Shown: positions 13,967 through 22,557 of the stretch, in pieces
Layout: each line of letters starts with the position of its first letter
How positions within the stretch are numbered: the stretch's first letter is position 1
From: UBA6215 sp964484255
GTDB lineage: Bacteria; Omnitrophota; Gorgyraeia; Pluralincolimonadales; Pluralincolimonadaceae
NCBI GenBank assembly: GCA_964484255.1
Contig: CAZAEH010000019.1
Coordinates: forward strand, 1 to 30,006
DNA: 30,006 bases
Direction: 5' to 3'
Notes under the pieces: generated by a model
Database searches by the model: none
The model's input: the letters and a program-made list of their open reading frames with translations, nothing else
What the model was told of the DNA's origin: nothing
Position numbers and translations under genes: made by a program

Positions 13967-13996
13967 CAGGAGGGGCCGGGATCACGGCCCCTCCTG
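13967..13996 (-). other. Intercistronic GC-rich stem-loop
   Basis: Arms CAGGAGGGGCC and GGCCCCTCCTG pair perfectly over 11 bp around an 8-base loop. It lies between the stop of module copy 3 (14019) and the ATG of copy 4 (13955). There is no T run on either side, so it is not a standard terminator. It could slow exonucleases, mark an RNA-processing point or lower expression of the downstream half of the operon. Confidence 0.6.
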
Positions 13997-14018
13997 TGGT
14001 TTAATTGTTTCTGTAATA

Positions 14019-14948
14019 TTACTTGCCGAATTTCACGGTCAGGAACGACTTGCTTATAACAGCGAAGCTGTTGGCGTCGCCCGGCTCACCGTCAGCCTTA
14101 TAGCTCCCAAGCTCTTTCTCCTGGGTGGCCTTGTCGGCACCCGCGAGATCGAAAACGTCAGGGTCAACACCGTTATCCTCGCTTGATTCTCCGCCCCCGG
14201 CGCGGTATTCGCTTACTTCTTCTTCCACTTCACGCGCGAGGTCGTTATCCTGCTGGCCCGTAGCTACAATCAGCCTCCAAGTGGTGCCTTCGGCCGGTTT
14301 CCCTCCGAGAAGCTCCCACGGGATGGCTACTTCAACCGCATTCCAGTTATAATCCCCAACCTTGAAACCCGGGGTATCATCCGGTTGGGCTTCCTTGCGG
14401 GCGATCAATTTACCCTTAGCATCCCATATCCTGCCCTTATAGGTAGATGATATGGCCACTACGTATTCGCAAGCCAGTTCCGGGGCAACCTTGAGTTCGG
14501 CGAACGTCCCCGAATCAAAGCTGTAATCATCCATGTCTCCCTGGGCCAGGACTTCCGCGCCGCCCTTGCCGCCGGAAGCTCCGTCGGTATCGATGCCGAC
14601 TATCCTGTAGGGTACCCACCAGTCGCCGGGCCTGTCTGTCTTGAACAGCATATACAGGTTATCGTTATCGAAAGTCACCCTGAACTCTTTGAGGTCGCCG
14701 CCCTTCTTGAGCGCCTTGTTCTCCGGATAAACATACTTTCCGTTGCCGGTATCATCCCCGGAAGCGTCCTTCCAGATGTACTCACCCTCGCTTACAACGA
14801 ACGTATTCTCCTGTTCCGGCGCCGTGCCTTTCCAGTCGCGTACGGACTTATCATCAACGGCTACCTTATGGCCGTTGACGGCATCATCCGCAAAGCATAC
14901 CGATGACAACGCCAACACCGCTACCAGCACTGTCAACACTCTTCCCAT
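14019..14948 (-). CDS. Secreted glucodextranase-C-like binding module, copy 3
   Basis: A 309-residue protein: signal peptide (MGRVLTVLVAVLALSSVCFA) plus one Glucodextran_C-like module. It shows NGHKVAVDDKSVRDWKG, GEYIWKDASGDDTGNGKY, RPGDWWVPYRIVGIDTDG, GTFAELKVAPELACEYV, TYKGRIWDAKGKLIARKE and a final KSFLTVKFGK. Acidic and glycine-rich loops (DDTGNG, GGGESSEDNGVDPD) may bind calcium, which is inference. The start has a strong GAGGAGG five to six bases upstream. Its centre (14419-14630) is identical base for base with copy 2, whereas the segment LIARKEAQPDDT matches the module inside the GH2 enzyme instead. That mosaic pattern suggests exchange among the copies. No enzyme activity can be claimed. 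Confidence 0.82.
   Translation of the reverse strand: MGRVLTVLVAVLALSSVCFADDAVNGHKVAVDDKSVRDWKGTAPEQENTFVVSEGEYIWKDASGDDTGNGKYVYPENKALKKGGDLKEFRVTFDNDNLYMLFKTDRPGDWWVPYRIVGIDTDGASGGKGGAEVLAQGDMDDYSFDSGTFAELKVAPELACEYVVAISSTYKGRIWDAKGKLIARKEAQPDDTPGFKVGDYNWNAVEVAIPWELLGGKPAEGTTWRLIVATGQQDNDLAREVEEEVSEYRAGGGESSEDNGVDPDVFDLAGADKATQEKELGSYKADGEPGDANSFAVISKSFLTVKFGK
14419..14630. repeat. 212-bp exact repeat, copy inside module gene 3
   Basis: Identical over 212 bases to 15392-15603, with differing bases on both sides. It encodes the segment from RPGDWW to KGRIWDA. Flanking parts of the two genes differ clearly, so identity is local, as expected after gene conversion or a recent unequal exchange. 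Confidence 0.95.
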
Positions 14949-14976
14949 CTAACCCACCTCCTCTTTTATTATTAAG

Positions 14977-15960
14977 CTACTGTTTTGGACCGAAGTTCAC
15001 CGTAAGGTATGATCTGTCGATCGTAGCGAACCCTTGCGTATCACCCGGGGACGCGCTCATTTTAAAGCTCCCAAGCTCTTTCTCCTGGGTAGCTTTGTCG
15101 GCGCCCGCCAGGTCATAAATGTCCGGGTCGACACCATTGGTCTCGCTCGACTCACCACCTCCTCCGTGCCATTCGTTAGCGACTTCCTCTATCTCCCTGG
15201 CTACATCATAATCCTGCTGGCCCACCGCCACTATGAACCTGTATGCCTTATTCTCGGGCCTTCCGCCTATCAACGGCCACGGGATGGCAACTTCCAGCGT
15301 ATTCCAATTCATATCCGCTATCCTGAAGCCGGGCGTATCGTCAGGGCTGTCGTCCCTGAGACCGACAAGCTTGCATACGCCTGCCTGCGAGGCATCCCAT
15401 ATCCTGCCCTTATAGGTAGATGATATGGCCACTACGTATTCGCAAGCCAGTTCCGGGGCAACCTTGAGTTCGGCGAACGTCCCCGAATCAAAGCTGTAAT
15501 CATCCATGTCTCCCTGGGCCAGGACTTCCGCGCCGCCCTTGCCGCCGGAAGCTCCGTCGGTATCGATGCCGACTATCCTGTAGGGTACCCACCAGTCGCC
15601 GGGACGATTCGTCTTTATGAGGAGGTACAGGTTGTCCTCATCGAAAGTTATCCGGAATTCTTTAAGGTCGGCCCCTTTCCTTAACTGCCTGTCCAGGGGA
15701 TACGTGTATTTTCCGTTGCCGGTATCATCCCCGGAAGCGTCCCTCCAGATGTATTCGCCGTTGTTAACGGCGGCACTGTTCTCTTCATCGGGCAGTATGC
15801 CCTTCCAGTCAAAGAGGGATTTATCCACCTCTATCTTATGGCCGGACAGTGCTATATTGCCCGCCTCTTCGGGGGACATGCCTTTTACGGCATCAGACCC
15901 CGACTGTGCAAAACACGGACCCGAAAGAACGAAAAGCAAGACAAAGAACAAAACCGCCAT
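14977..15960 (-). CDS. Secreted glucodextranase-C-like binding module, copy 2
   Basis: A 327-residue protein with a signal peptide (MAVLFFVLLFVLSGPCFAQS), a linker of about 20 residues and one module of the same kind as the GH2 C-terminus. Landmarks are SGHKIEVDKSLFDWKG, GEYIWRDASGDDTGNGKY, NRPGDWWVPYRIVGIDTDG, GRIWDASQAGVCK, GGGGESSETNGVDPD and a final RSYLTVNFGPKQ. It starts 15 bases after the GH2 stop with GGAGG seven bases before the ATG, so it is co-transcribed with GH2. It ends 28 bases before the next module gene. A probable extracellular or surface glycan-binding accessory to the GH2 enzyme (inference); a surface-anchoring role is the alternative. Confidence 0.82.
   Translation of the reverse strand: MAVLFFVLLFVLSGPCFAQSGSDAVKGMSPEEAGNIALSGHKIEVDKSLFDWKGILPDEENSAAVNNGEYIWRDASGDDTGNGKYTYPLDRQLRKGADLKEFRITFDEDNLYLLIKTNRPGDWWVPYRIVGIDTDGASGGKGGAEVLAQGDMDDYSFDSGTFAELKVAPELACEYVVAISSTYKGRIWDASQAGVCKLVGLRDDSPDDTPGFRIADMNWNTLEVAIPWPLIGGRPENKAYRFIVAVGQQDYDVAREIEEVANEWHGGGGESSETNGVDPDIYDLAGADKATQEKELGSFKMSASPGDTQGFATIDRSYLTVNFGPKQ
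15392..15603. repeat. 212-bp exact repeat, copy inside module gene 2
   Basis: Partner of 14419-14630 (offset 973 bases). In a draft assembly such a repeat is also a possible mis-assembly point, but the two different flanks on each side are both in frame and gene-like. Confidence 0.95.
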
Positions 15961-15975
15961 AATACCGCCTCCAAG

Positions 15976-18900
15976 CTACTGTTTCTGCTGAGCTTCGCTG
16001 AAGGTCACGACCAGATATGATTTTGTTATAGTGGCAAATCCTTCGGGATCGCCGGGATCGCTTTGCGGATCATAACCGCGGAGCTCGAATTCCTGGGTCT
16101 TCTTGTCCGGGCTGGCGATGTCATATACATCGGGATCCGGCCCGAAGATATCGCTGGATTCACCGCCGCCGCCACGCCATTCCGATGCGTCCTTCTCTAT
16201 TTCCCTGAAAGTATCATTGTCCTGCTGGCCTATCCCTACGATAAATCTCCACGTCTGTCCGTAAGGCACCCCACCCAGCAATTTCCAGGGGATGGCGACT
16301 TCAACAGAACTCCAGTTGCAATCATCCACCTTGAAACCCTTGGTATCGTCCGGCTGCGCTTCCTTGCGGGCGATCAATTTGACCGCACCTTCTTTCCCGG
16401 CCTCCCATACCCTGCCCTTATATGAATTATATATACCTATGACGTATTCGCAGGCCAGTTCCGGGGCAACCTTTATCTCTCCATATGAACCCCTGTCCGG
16501 ACCGACATCGTCCATATCCCCCTCGGCAAGGACCTGCGTCCCTCCCTTGCCACCTTTGGCTCCGTCGGTATCGATGCCTATTATCCTGTAAGGCGCCCAG
16601 AAATCGCCGGGCCTGTCCGCCTTGATCAATAAATACAGGTTATTATCGTCGAACGTGACCCTGAACTCCTTCAGGTCGCAGCCTTTCTTGAGCGCTTTAT
16701 TGGTGGGATAGGTGTAATGCCCGTTGCCGGTATCGTCGTCCTTAGCGTCTTTCCAGATGAATTCACCGTTATTTACCGTAGCCGTGTTCTCCTGTTCCGA
16801 AGGCACTCCTATCCAGTCTCTGATATTCTTATCCACTTTTATGGAGTGGCCTTTTATCGGCTCGGCTATCAGGACATTTATGGAATCCGTACTGACTTTT
16901 ACGGTGTCTATCGTAACGGCGCCGCCTTTTTCATATTCCCTGACCACGAGCAAATGGTTTGAACCCGGTTTATATCCTTGCGTATCCCATTCCGCGGTAT
17001 AAAGACCCATACCTGAAAGGGGCATGCCGGTAAAAGCCCCGTTATCTACCGAAAACTCGATCTTCTCCACTTCCCTGTTGGCTCTCGGCTCCACCATTAT
17101 GTTCGCGGTCTTGTATATACTGGCACCCTCGAACGGAAATATTATGGTAACGCGGTTTATGACCCTTACATCTATGCCTTTTATGTTTATCTGTCCTATC
17201 TTATCCGTAGCCTTGACCTTTATCGAGTGTTCTATGCGACCGGTCTTTGTCGTGTCCCATTCCGCGGTATACTTTCCCGCGGCTTCGGCCTTCATGGGCA
17301 GCCATTCACCGGAATCTATCGAATATTCCATCTTGGATATGTCGTTCTCCGCATCTTCGGCAACTATCTTGACGATATCCCCGACCGACGCGTTCGCATG
17401 GGGCTCAAGCATGGAGGGCTCCGGTATGGCATCATTACACTCTTCACCTTCAAGCGTCATGGCAAATATGTGCAATTTTGGTTCAGCAGGCAGTATTATT
17501 GAAGCCAGGACTTTCTTGTTGTCGGGCTCGATCGTCTGCATATATATCCCTGAGCCCGGCTTCCTTTCACCGCTGGCCTCATGATGGTGGGTGGTCTTTA
17601 TCGCAACGGCTTCGCCGAAAACCGGGTTTCCGCCCCACCAGTCAGAGAATCCGGCAAGGACCCTCTCCTGGGTCCCGTCGGTATAGTTGAGCAGGAATGG
17701 GCACCTGGCGCCGCCGTCATGCATCGACCCGAGTATATAGACCTTGCTGTAATATCCGGGCGAGAAAGATATCTTCTGCTTTGCGCATTCAACATCGTTC
17801 AACGCGCCGTCGGCCTTGTCGCCGAACTTGAATTTTACCTTATCCGCGCCGTTGAAGATGAATTCCGAATTCGAGGCAGGCAGGTCTTCAGCCGCGAAAT
17901 CCCACCCTGTCCCGTCCGTATATTTCCCGTTGTTGGATATCCAGTCGTGGTCAAAAGGCAGCTCAACATACCTGCCGGGCTTGTTATCGATCTTAACGGT
18001 AACTTTTCTCTCTGCGGTCTGCCCGGCCGAGTCCGCAGCAGTGAAAGTCAATTCATGCGTCGACCCGTCAGCGAGCCCGGATGCATCCCATTCTGCCTGG
18101 TAAGAATTCTCGGAAGGGTTAGACATCCTCTTGGGTTCCGACCCGTCTATAGAGTAAGCGACCCTTGGGGAATCCCTGTCGTCTGAAGCTATCGCGCTAA
18201 GCGCTACATGCCCCATCACAAGGTCGCCATCCTTAAAAATTATCTCAAGGACCGGAGGCTCATCGTTATTATCGACGTTTATCCTGACAAAGTCCGAGAC
18301 ATAATATCCCTGTTTGCTCTTTGCACGTACTATAAGCGTATTCGGCCCGTCAGGCAGTTTGGACGTGTCCAAATCCATCTGGGAAATATCTTTCTTCTGC
18401 GAAAGCCTGCCGAGTTCCTTGCCTTCAACTATAAGGTCTATAAATTGCGGCTTCTCTTTGCCTTTTATTTCCGCGGATATACGTATCTTGCCTTTTACGG
18501 TATCGTCATCCTTCGGCTCCTTCAGGTTCACCGAGAGATCGCCCAAAAGGGTAGCATGCTGCTTCTGGATCTGGAAATAAACGGGCTTTTGCGACTTCCT
18601 GTCGATGGTCAATAGCCCCATATGCTGGGGCTCGGTTATCATAGTATGCCAATCGGCAAGGGTCCACCAGGCGGAGCCGGCCACAAAAGGAAGTTCGGCG
18701 AACGCCGCGAAGGTATCTTTCGCGACATCGACCTGCATCCTTTCCTGAGGGACGTCCCCGTAGGCCGACCATATGCCGTATTCGGTGGATACGATAGGCT
18801 TACCGGGAAAAGCCTTATGCGTCTTTTCGAGGGCCTCTTTTGTGTCCGTATAATAAGAACTGCCGTAGAATATCCCGTAATATGTGGTAAAACCGATCAC

Positions 18901-20565
18901 GTCGCATTCTTTTTGGGTCGCGTCCGTCGGATCGCTGCCCGAAGCGGACTGGGCAATGAGACGGGTACCGTCGACTTTCGAGGCATTGTCCTTAAGGTCT
19001 TTTATGAACTCGGCCCTCTCTTTCTGCCAGCTGCATTCGTTACAGGTACCCAGTATTATTATGGACGGCCTGTTGTAGTCACGGAATATTGTCTCAAGCC
19101 ACATCTGCCTGGCGATACCGCGCACGTTCTTTTGCATCATGAATTCGGGTCCGCCAAACCAGAATACAGGGATCTCTTCCCATATAAGCAATCCCATCCT
19201 GTCCGCTATCACATACGTCTGTTGCTGGTTAGGGTAATGGGCTGTCCTGACAAAATTTGCGTTCGCTTCCTTAACAAACCCGAAATCCCCGGCTACCCGT
19301 GAGGGACCGAAATCCGGAGGGCCGGGCTCTCCATAAAAAGCCTCATGTCTGGCGATACCGCGCAGGAATATCTCTTTCCCGTTAAGGAGTATCTTGGAAC
19401 TCGCCTTGTCAACCTGCACCTGCCTGATCCCGAACTGCGTATAGAAATCGTCCAGTTTCCTCTTTTTATCGCCTAACGTCACCTGCAGGACATAAAGCTC
19501 CGGGGATTCAGGCGACCAGAACTTAAGCGCGCTGGAAGTAAGCGAAAAGTTTGCAGCCCTCGCCTCGCCCGGCTTGAGAGTTATCTCCCTGGAAGTATCG
19601 CCTTTTACCGGCATTGTCCTGCTCGACGCCAATTTTTTGGCATTAACGGTCTCTATGTCCTTCTGCCTCATGTTGGTGCCGAGGACCTTGATAGAGACCG
19701 GGGCGGTCACTTCCGAATCACCATTGTTATAGACGGTAACATTTATGCTGATCTCTGAATCCTTTTCACCGGCAGGCTTTGCCTTTATGTCGGCGCGGAC
19801 TACCGAGACTGCGGGTGAGATCTCAAGATAGACATCCCGTGTTATACCGCCGTAATTCCACCAGTCGCAAGTAGCATAAGGGATTATGTTATGCCCGTTG
19901 GTCCTCTGCGCCTCTGATGAACTGTCGCCGTGAGGTATCCAGGGGATATTATCAACCCTGACCGCGATAACGTTATCCTTGCCGTAATTCAGGTATTTGC
20001 CTACGTCGAAAGCGAACGGCGTATACCCGCCTTCGTGGCAACCTACCCACTTTCCGTTGACCCACACGTCGGTAAAATAGTTGGCAGCTTCGAACATGAG
20101 CTTGACATACTTGCCCGCGGCATCCGCCGGCACCTCGAAATGACGCCTGTACCAGGCGCCATCCATATACCTGTCGGGAGCGGGGTTCTCTACCCCGGGA
20201 ATGGTTTTGTCATTCCACGCTCTATCGTCATGATCCGGTCTCTGCCTCCCAGCGCCTTCCTGCTCCACCCTGGCTACGCCCTCCGAGGTCCTTTCAGAAA
20301 GGGTAAGTTTATGGTCTACCGCTTGACGCTGCGATTTCCAGTTCCCGTCAAGGTCTATATACTCACGTTCCTGCCTTTCCCACGAAGGATATGGTATACC
20401 GTTCTGGAAAGGGACATAGACCTCGTCTATTTGTTTTACCTCAAAAGTGGGCGGTTGCGTCTTCTCTTCGGCCGCAGGCTGGGCCGCTGCGAATGCAGGG
20501 ACGGAAAGTAAGATAAAGGTTAAAAGGACATAATACACCGCTTGTCTAAAGGTTTTTTTCAGCAT
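15976..20565 (-). CDS. Secreted multidomain GH2 glycoside hydrolase with C-terminal binding module
   Basis: A 1529-residue exported enzyme. A signal peptide (about 1-28, ending PAFAAAQP) is followed by a GH2 sugar-binding jelly roll (about 65-250: GAWYRRHFEVP, DVWVNGKWVG, NYGGITRDVYLE), an Ig-like sandwich (250-385) and a TIM barrel (385-676). The predicted acid/base is Glu510 in LGTCNEC and the nucleophile Glu595 in IVSTEYG. Four Ig-like repeats (about 679-765, 768-860, 1043-1137, 1140-1225; YSIDSGEW, YTAEWDT) surround a beta-rich domain at 865-1040. The last 290 residues (from GHSIKVDKNIRDW) are a glucodextranase-C-like module found three more times downstream. GH2 includes beta-galactosidases, beta-glucuronidases and beta-mannosidases; which applies here cannot be read. 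The ATG overlaps the lacI-type stop by 7 bases (ATGCTGA), implying coupled translation. Confidence 0.9.
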   Translation of the reverse strand: MLKKTFRQAVYYVLLTFILLSVPAFAAAQPAAEEKTQPPTFEVKQIDEVYVPFQNGIPYPSWERQEREYIDLDGNWKSQRQAVDHKLTLSERTSEGVARVEQEGAGRQRPDHDDRAWNDKTIPGVENPAPDRYMDGAWYRRHFEVPADAAGKYVKLMFEAANYFTDVWVNGKWVGCHEGGYTPFAFDVGKYLNYGKDNVIAVRVDNIPWIPHGDSSSEAQRTNGHNIIPYATCDWWNYGGITRDVYLEISPAVSVVRADIKAKPAGEKDSEISINVTVYNNGDSEVTAPVSIKVLGTNMRQKDIETVNAKKLASSRTMPVKGDTSREITLKPGEARAANFSLTSSALKFWSPESPELYVLQVTLGDKKRKLDDFYTQFGIRQVQVDKASSKILLNGKEIFLRGIARHEAFYGEPGPPDFGPSRVAGDFGFVKEANANFVRTAHYPNQQQTYVIADRMGLLIWEEIPVFWFGGPEFMMQKNVRGIARQMWLETIFRDYNRPSIIILGTCNECSWQKERAEFIKDLKDNASKVDGTRLIAQSASGSDPTDATQKECDVIGFTTYYGIFYGSSYYTDTKEALEKTHKAFPGKPIVSTEYGIWSAYGDVPQERMQVDVAKDTFAAFAELPFVAGSAWWTLADWHTMITEPQHMGLLTIDRKSQKPVYFQIQKQHATLLGDLSVNLKEPKDDDTVKGKIRISAEIKGKEKPQFIDLIVEGKELGRLSQKKDISQMDLDTSKLPDGPNTLIVRAKSKQGYYVSDFVRINVDNNDEPPVLEIIFKDGDLVMGHVALSAIASDDRDSPRVAYSIDGSEPKRMSNPSENSYQAEWDASGLADGSTHELTFTAADSAGQTAERKVTVKIDNKPGRYVELPFDHDWISNNGKYTDGTGWDFAAEDLPASNSEFIFNGADKVKFKFGDKADGALNDVECAKQKISFSPGYYSKVYILGSMHDGGARCPFLLNYTDGTQERVLAGFSDWWGGNPVFGEAVAIKTTHHHEASGERKPGSGIYMQTIEPDNKKVLASIILPAEPKLHIFAMTLEGEECNDAIPEPSMLEPHANASVGDIVKIVAEDAENDISKMEYSIDSGEWLPMKAEAAGKYTAEWDTTKTGRIEHSIKVKATDKIGQINIKGIDVRVINRVTIIFPFEGASIYKTANIMVEPRANREVEKIEFSVDNGAFTGMPLSGMGLYTAEWDTQGYKPGSNHLLVVREYEKGGAVTIDTVKVSTDSINVLIAEPIKGHSIKVDKNIRDWIGVPSEQENTATVNNGEFIWKDAKDDDTGNGHYTYPTNKALKKGCDLKEFRVTFDDNNLYLLIKADRPGDFWAPYRIIGIDTDGAKGGKGGTQVLAEGDMDDVGPDRGSYGEIKVAPELACEYVIGIYNSYKGRVWEAGKEGAVKLIARKEAQPDDTKGFKVDDCNWSSVEVAIPWKLLGGVPYGQTWRFIVGIGQQDNDTFREIEKDASEWRGGGGESSDIFGPDPDVYDIASPDKKTQEFELRGYDPQSDPGDPEGFATITKSYLVVTFSEAQQKQ

Positions 20566-21584
20566 GATTGTCTCTTTATAAGCTCCGGTTTAATGGCAAG
20601 TGACTGCGGTTCAAAACTCTCGTCATTCATGGAACGTATGGCCAGATCTACGGCTTTCTCTCCCATCTCCTGCAACGGCTGCCTTATGGTGGTAAGGGCA
20701 GGCTCAACATAAGCGGCTTCCAGGGTGTTATCGAAACCCATAACTGCGATATCGCCCGGTATGGAAAGTCCGCGTTCCTTGATCACCCTCATAGCGCCTA
20801 TCGCCATATAGTCGCTCGCGGCAAATATGGCGGTAGGAGGCTTCTTAAGGTCCAGGAGCTTGGGGGCTTCCCTCTCTCCGCTCTCAAAGGTAAAATCACC
20901 CTGGACAATAAGTTCCTCATCCTGGTCAAAACCCATCTTCTTATATAGGGCCTTGTATGCCTGGGTCCTCTCGGGGCCATCGGCCGAATTCGGGTTACCT
21001 GCGATATAGCCTACCCGTTTATGGCCCTGCGAGGCGAGATGCTCAAGCACCATCCTGACACCGTCATAATTATCCACGCATACCGAGTTGACCTTCTCCT
21101 TACCGAGATATTTAGTCAGGAAAGAAAAGTAAATGCCGTTATCCCTAAGGTCCTGGATATCCTTCGAGATATCCCTGGTATAGTCGACATTCATGATTAT
21201 CATGAGGTCGATGAGCCACTTCCTGGAGATCTGGTAATATGACTCGCCTTTGGTCTGGTCAAGGCTGAAGAACATAAGCGCCCTGTTATATTTCTTGCAG
21301 GCATTCTGTATGCCCTCGATTATCATAAGGAAGTACGTTATGGTGAAGAAATGCGGGTTCTCGGGAAAGACTACGCCTACCGTGGAGGATTTCTTGCTTA
21401 TAAGGCTGCGGGCTACCATGTTCGGCATATAGCCCATCTCGTTGGCTATCTTCAGTATCTTTTCGCGCAACTTGGGCGACACGTGTTCACGGTCGTTCAT
21501 AACAAGAGAGACGGTAGAATGCGCGACGCCGGCCTTTTTGGCTATGTCTTTTATAGTTATACTGGACTTTTCGAAACGTTTCAT
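20559..21584 (-). CDS. LacI-family transcriptional regulator (second), heads the GH2 operon
   Basis: A 341-residue regulator with a helix-turn-helix at about residues 9-30 (ITIKDIAKKAGVAHSTVSLVMN) and the classical hinge PNMVARSLISKKSSTVGVV. The sensor core has TAIFAASDYMAIGAMRVI, AVMGFDNTLEAAYVEPALTT and IRQPLQEMG. It is the first gene after a promoter and LacI-type operator at 21606-21648 and overlaps the GH2 start by 7 bases. Autoregulation together with control of the GH2 operon is the simplest reading. GAAGGG lies about ten bases before the ATG. Confidence 0.94.
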   Translation of the reverse strand: MKRFEKSSITIKDIAKKAGVAHSTVSLVMNDREHVSPKLREKILKIANEMGYMPNMVARSLISKKSSTVGVVFPENPHFFTITYFLMIIEGIQNACKKYNRALMFFSLDQTKGESYYQISRKWLIDLMIIMNVDYTRDISKDIQDLRDNGIYFSFLTKYLGKEKVNSVCVDNYDGVRMVLEHLASQGHKRVGYIAGNPNSADGPERTQAYKALYKKMGFDQDEELIVQGDFTFESGEREAPKLLDLKKPPTAIFAASDYMAIGAMRVIKERGLSIPGDIAVMGFDNTLEAAYVEPALTTIRQPLQEMGEKAVDLAIRSMNDESFEPQSLAIKPELIKRQSC

Positions 21585-21605
21585 GGTCTCTTGGCCCTTC
21601 GATAA

Positions 21606-21634
21606 AGTTTACACGATTAACCGTGCTTTGTCAA
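21606..21634 (-). promoter_or_regulatory. Sigma70-type promoter of the lacI-GH2 operon
   Basis: Minus strand reads TTGACA (21634-21629), 17 bases, then TAAACT (21611-21606). The -35 is perfect and the -10 matches 4 of 6. Transcription would begin near 21599, only about 15 bases before the lacI-type ATG at 21584. Confidence 0.7.
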
Positions 21635-21648
21635 TGTTAGCGATAACA
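21635..21648. promoter_or_regulatory. LacI-type operator next to the -35 box
   Basis: TGTTAGCGATAACA is a near-perfect palindrome (TGTTA/TAACA arms) with a central CG, the usual form of LacI-family operators. It abuts the -35 hexamer of the promoter for the lacI-type gene. The regulator is not proven; the adjacent LacI protein is the obvious candidate. Confidence 0.6.
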
Positions 21649-21657
21649 ATCCATTTC

Positions 21658-21671
21658 GGGCCTGATGGCCC
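21658..21671 (-). other. Small stem-loop after the permease stop
   Basis: GGGCC-ATCA-GGCCC follows the TGA of the second permease on the minus strand. No T run follows, so it is at best a weak end signal between the importer operon and the GH2 operon. Confidence 0.35.
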
Positions 21672-22556
21672 TCAAGCCTTGAGGCCCGTAAGCGCTATAC
21701 CCTTTATGAAATACTTCTGGAAAGCAATAAACACGATAAGGACGGGCAGGGTCGCTACCACTGCGCCCGCCATTACCATGGCAAAATTCGTCCCGAACTG
21801 GCCGTTAAGGACCGAGAGGGCCAGCGGGATGGTCCTCATCTTGGATGAATATATGACTACCAGGGGCCAGACGAAATTGTTCCACTGTCCCATGAAGGTG
21901 AATATCGCAAGTGAGGCGAGTGCCGGCTGGATAAGCGGCAGGATCACCCTCCTGTATATGGTGAACTCGCTGCAACCGTCTATTTTCGCGGCATCTATGA
22001 GGTCATCCGGTATGTTCATGATGAACTGCCTCATTAGGAAGATGCCGAACGCACCCGACATAGCCGGTATTATAAGGCCGTAGAAAGAGTTGAGCCACCC
22101 GAACTTCTTGACTATGACGAAACTCGGTATAAGGTTGACCTGCCAGGGTATCATCATGGAACCCACCAAAAGCAGGAAAAGCTTGTCTCGGCCGAAAAAA
22201 CGGTGCTTGGCAAAAGCGTATCCGGCAAGCGAACAGAAGAATATATTCGCAAGCGTTATGGAACAGGTGACTATCAGGCTGTTAAGGAAATATCTTCCCA
22301 TGGGTATTATACTGAACAGCTCGATGTAAGCGGATATGGTCGGTTTCCTGATGAAAAAACTCGGCGGATAAGTGTTTATCTCATCGAGCGGCTTGAACGA
22401 TGTTACTATCATCCATACAAAGGGCACTATCATCACGAATGAGCCTATTATAAGGAAGACATAGACGAATGCCCTGAGGACTTGCTGCTGCCTCTTTTTG
22501 CTGGCGGGCCTTCCCGACCCGTCTGCGTCCAATCTTTTTATCTCGGCGATATCCAT
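21672..22556 (-). CDS. Sugar ABC transporter permease, MalG/CUT1 type
   Basis: A 294-residue inner-membrane protein with about six membrane spans starting near residue 29. The conserved CUT1 landmarks are VTSFKPLDE (about 51-59), MIPWQVNLIPSFVI (135-148) and the cytoplasmic EAA loop DAAKIDGCSEFTIYRRVILP (188-207), which docks on the ATPase. It pairs with the permease immediately upstream (one-base gap) to form the channel for oligosaccharides. No ATPase gene is in the window, so a shared MsmX/MalK-like subunit elsewhere is expected. Confidence 0.93.
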   Translation of the reverse strand: MDIAEIKRLDADGSGRPASKKRQQQVLRAFVYVFLIIGSFVMIVPFVWMIVTSFKPLDEINTYPPSFFIRKPTISAYIELFSIIPMGRYFLNSLIVTCSITLANIFFCSLAGYAFAKHRFFGRDKLFLLLVGSMMIPWQVNLIPSFVIVKKFGWLNSFYGLIIPAMSGAFGIFLMRQFIMNIPDDLIDAAKIDGCSEFTIYRRVILPLIQPALASLAIFTFMGQWNNFVWPLVVIYSSKMRTIPLALSVLNGQFGTNFAMVMAGAVVATLPVLIVFIAFQKYFIKGIALTGLKA

Positions 22557-22557
22557 G

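Noticed and set aside
21658..21671. Hairpin after the permease gene as an intrinsic terminator
   Set aside because: Only 5 bp with no following T run; kept only as a weak stem-loop.
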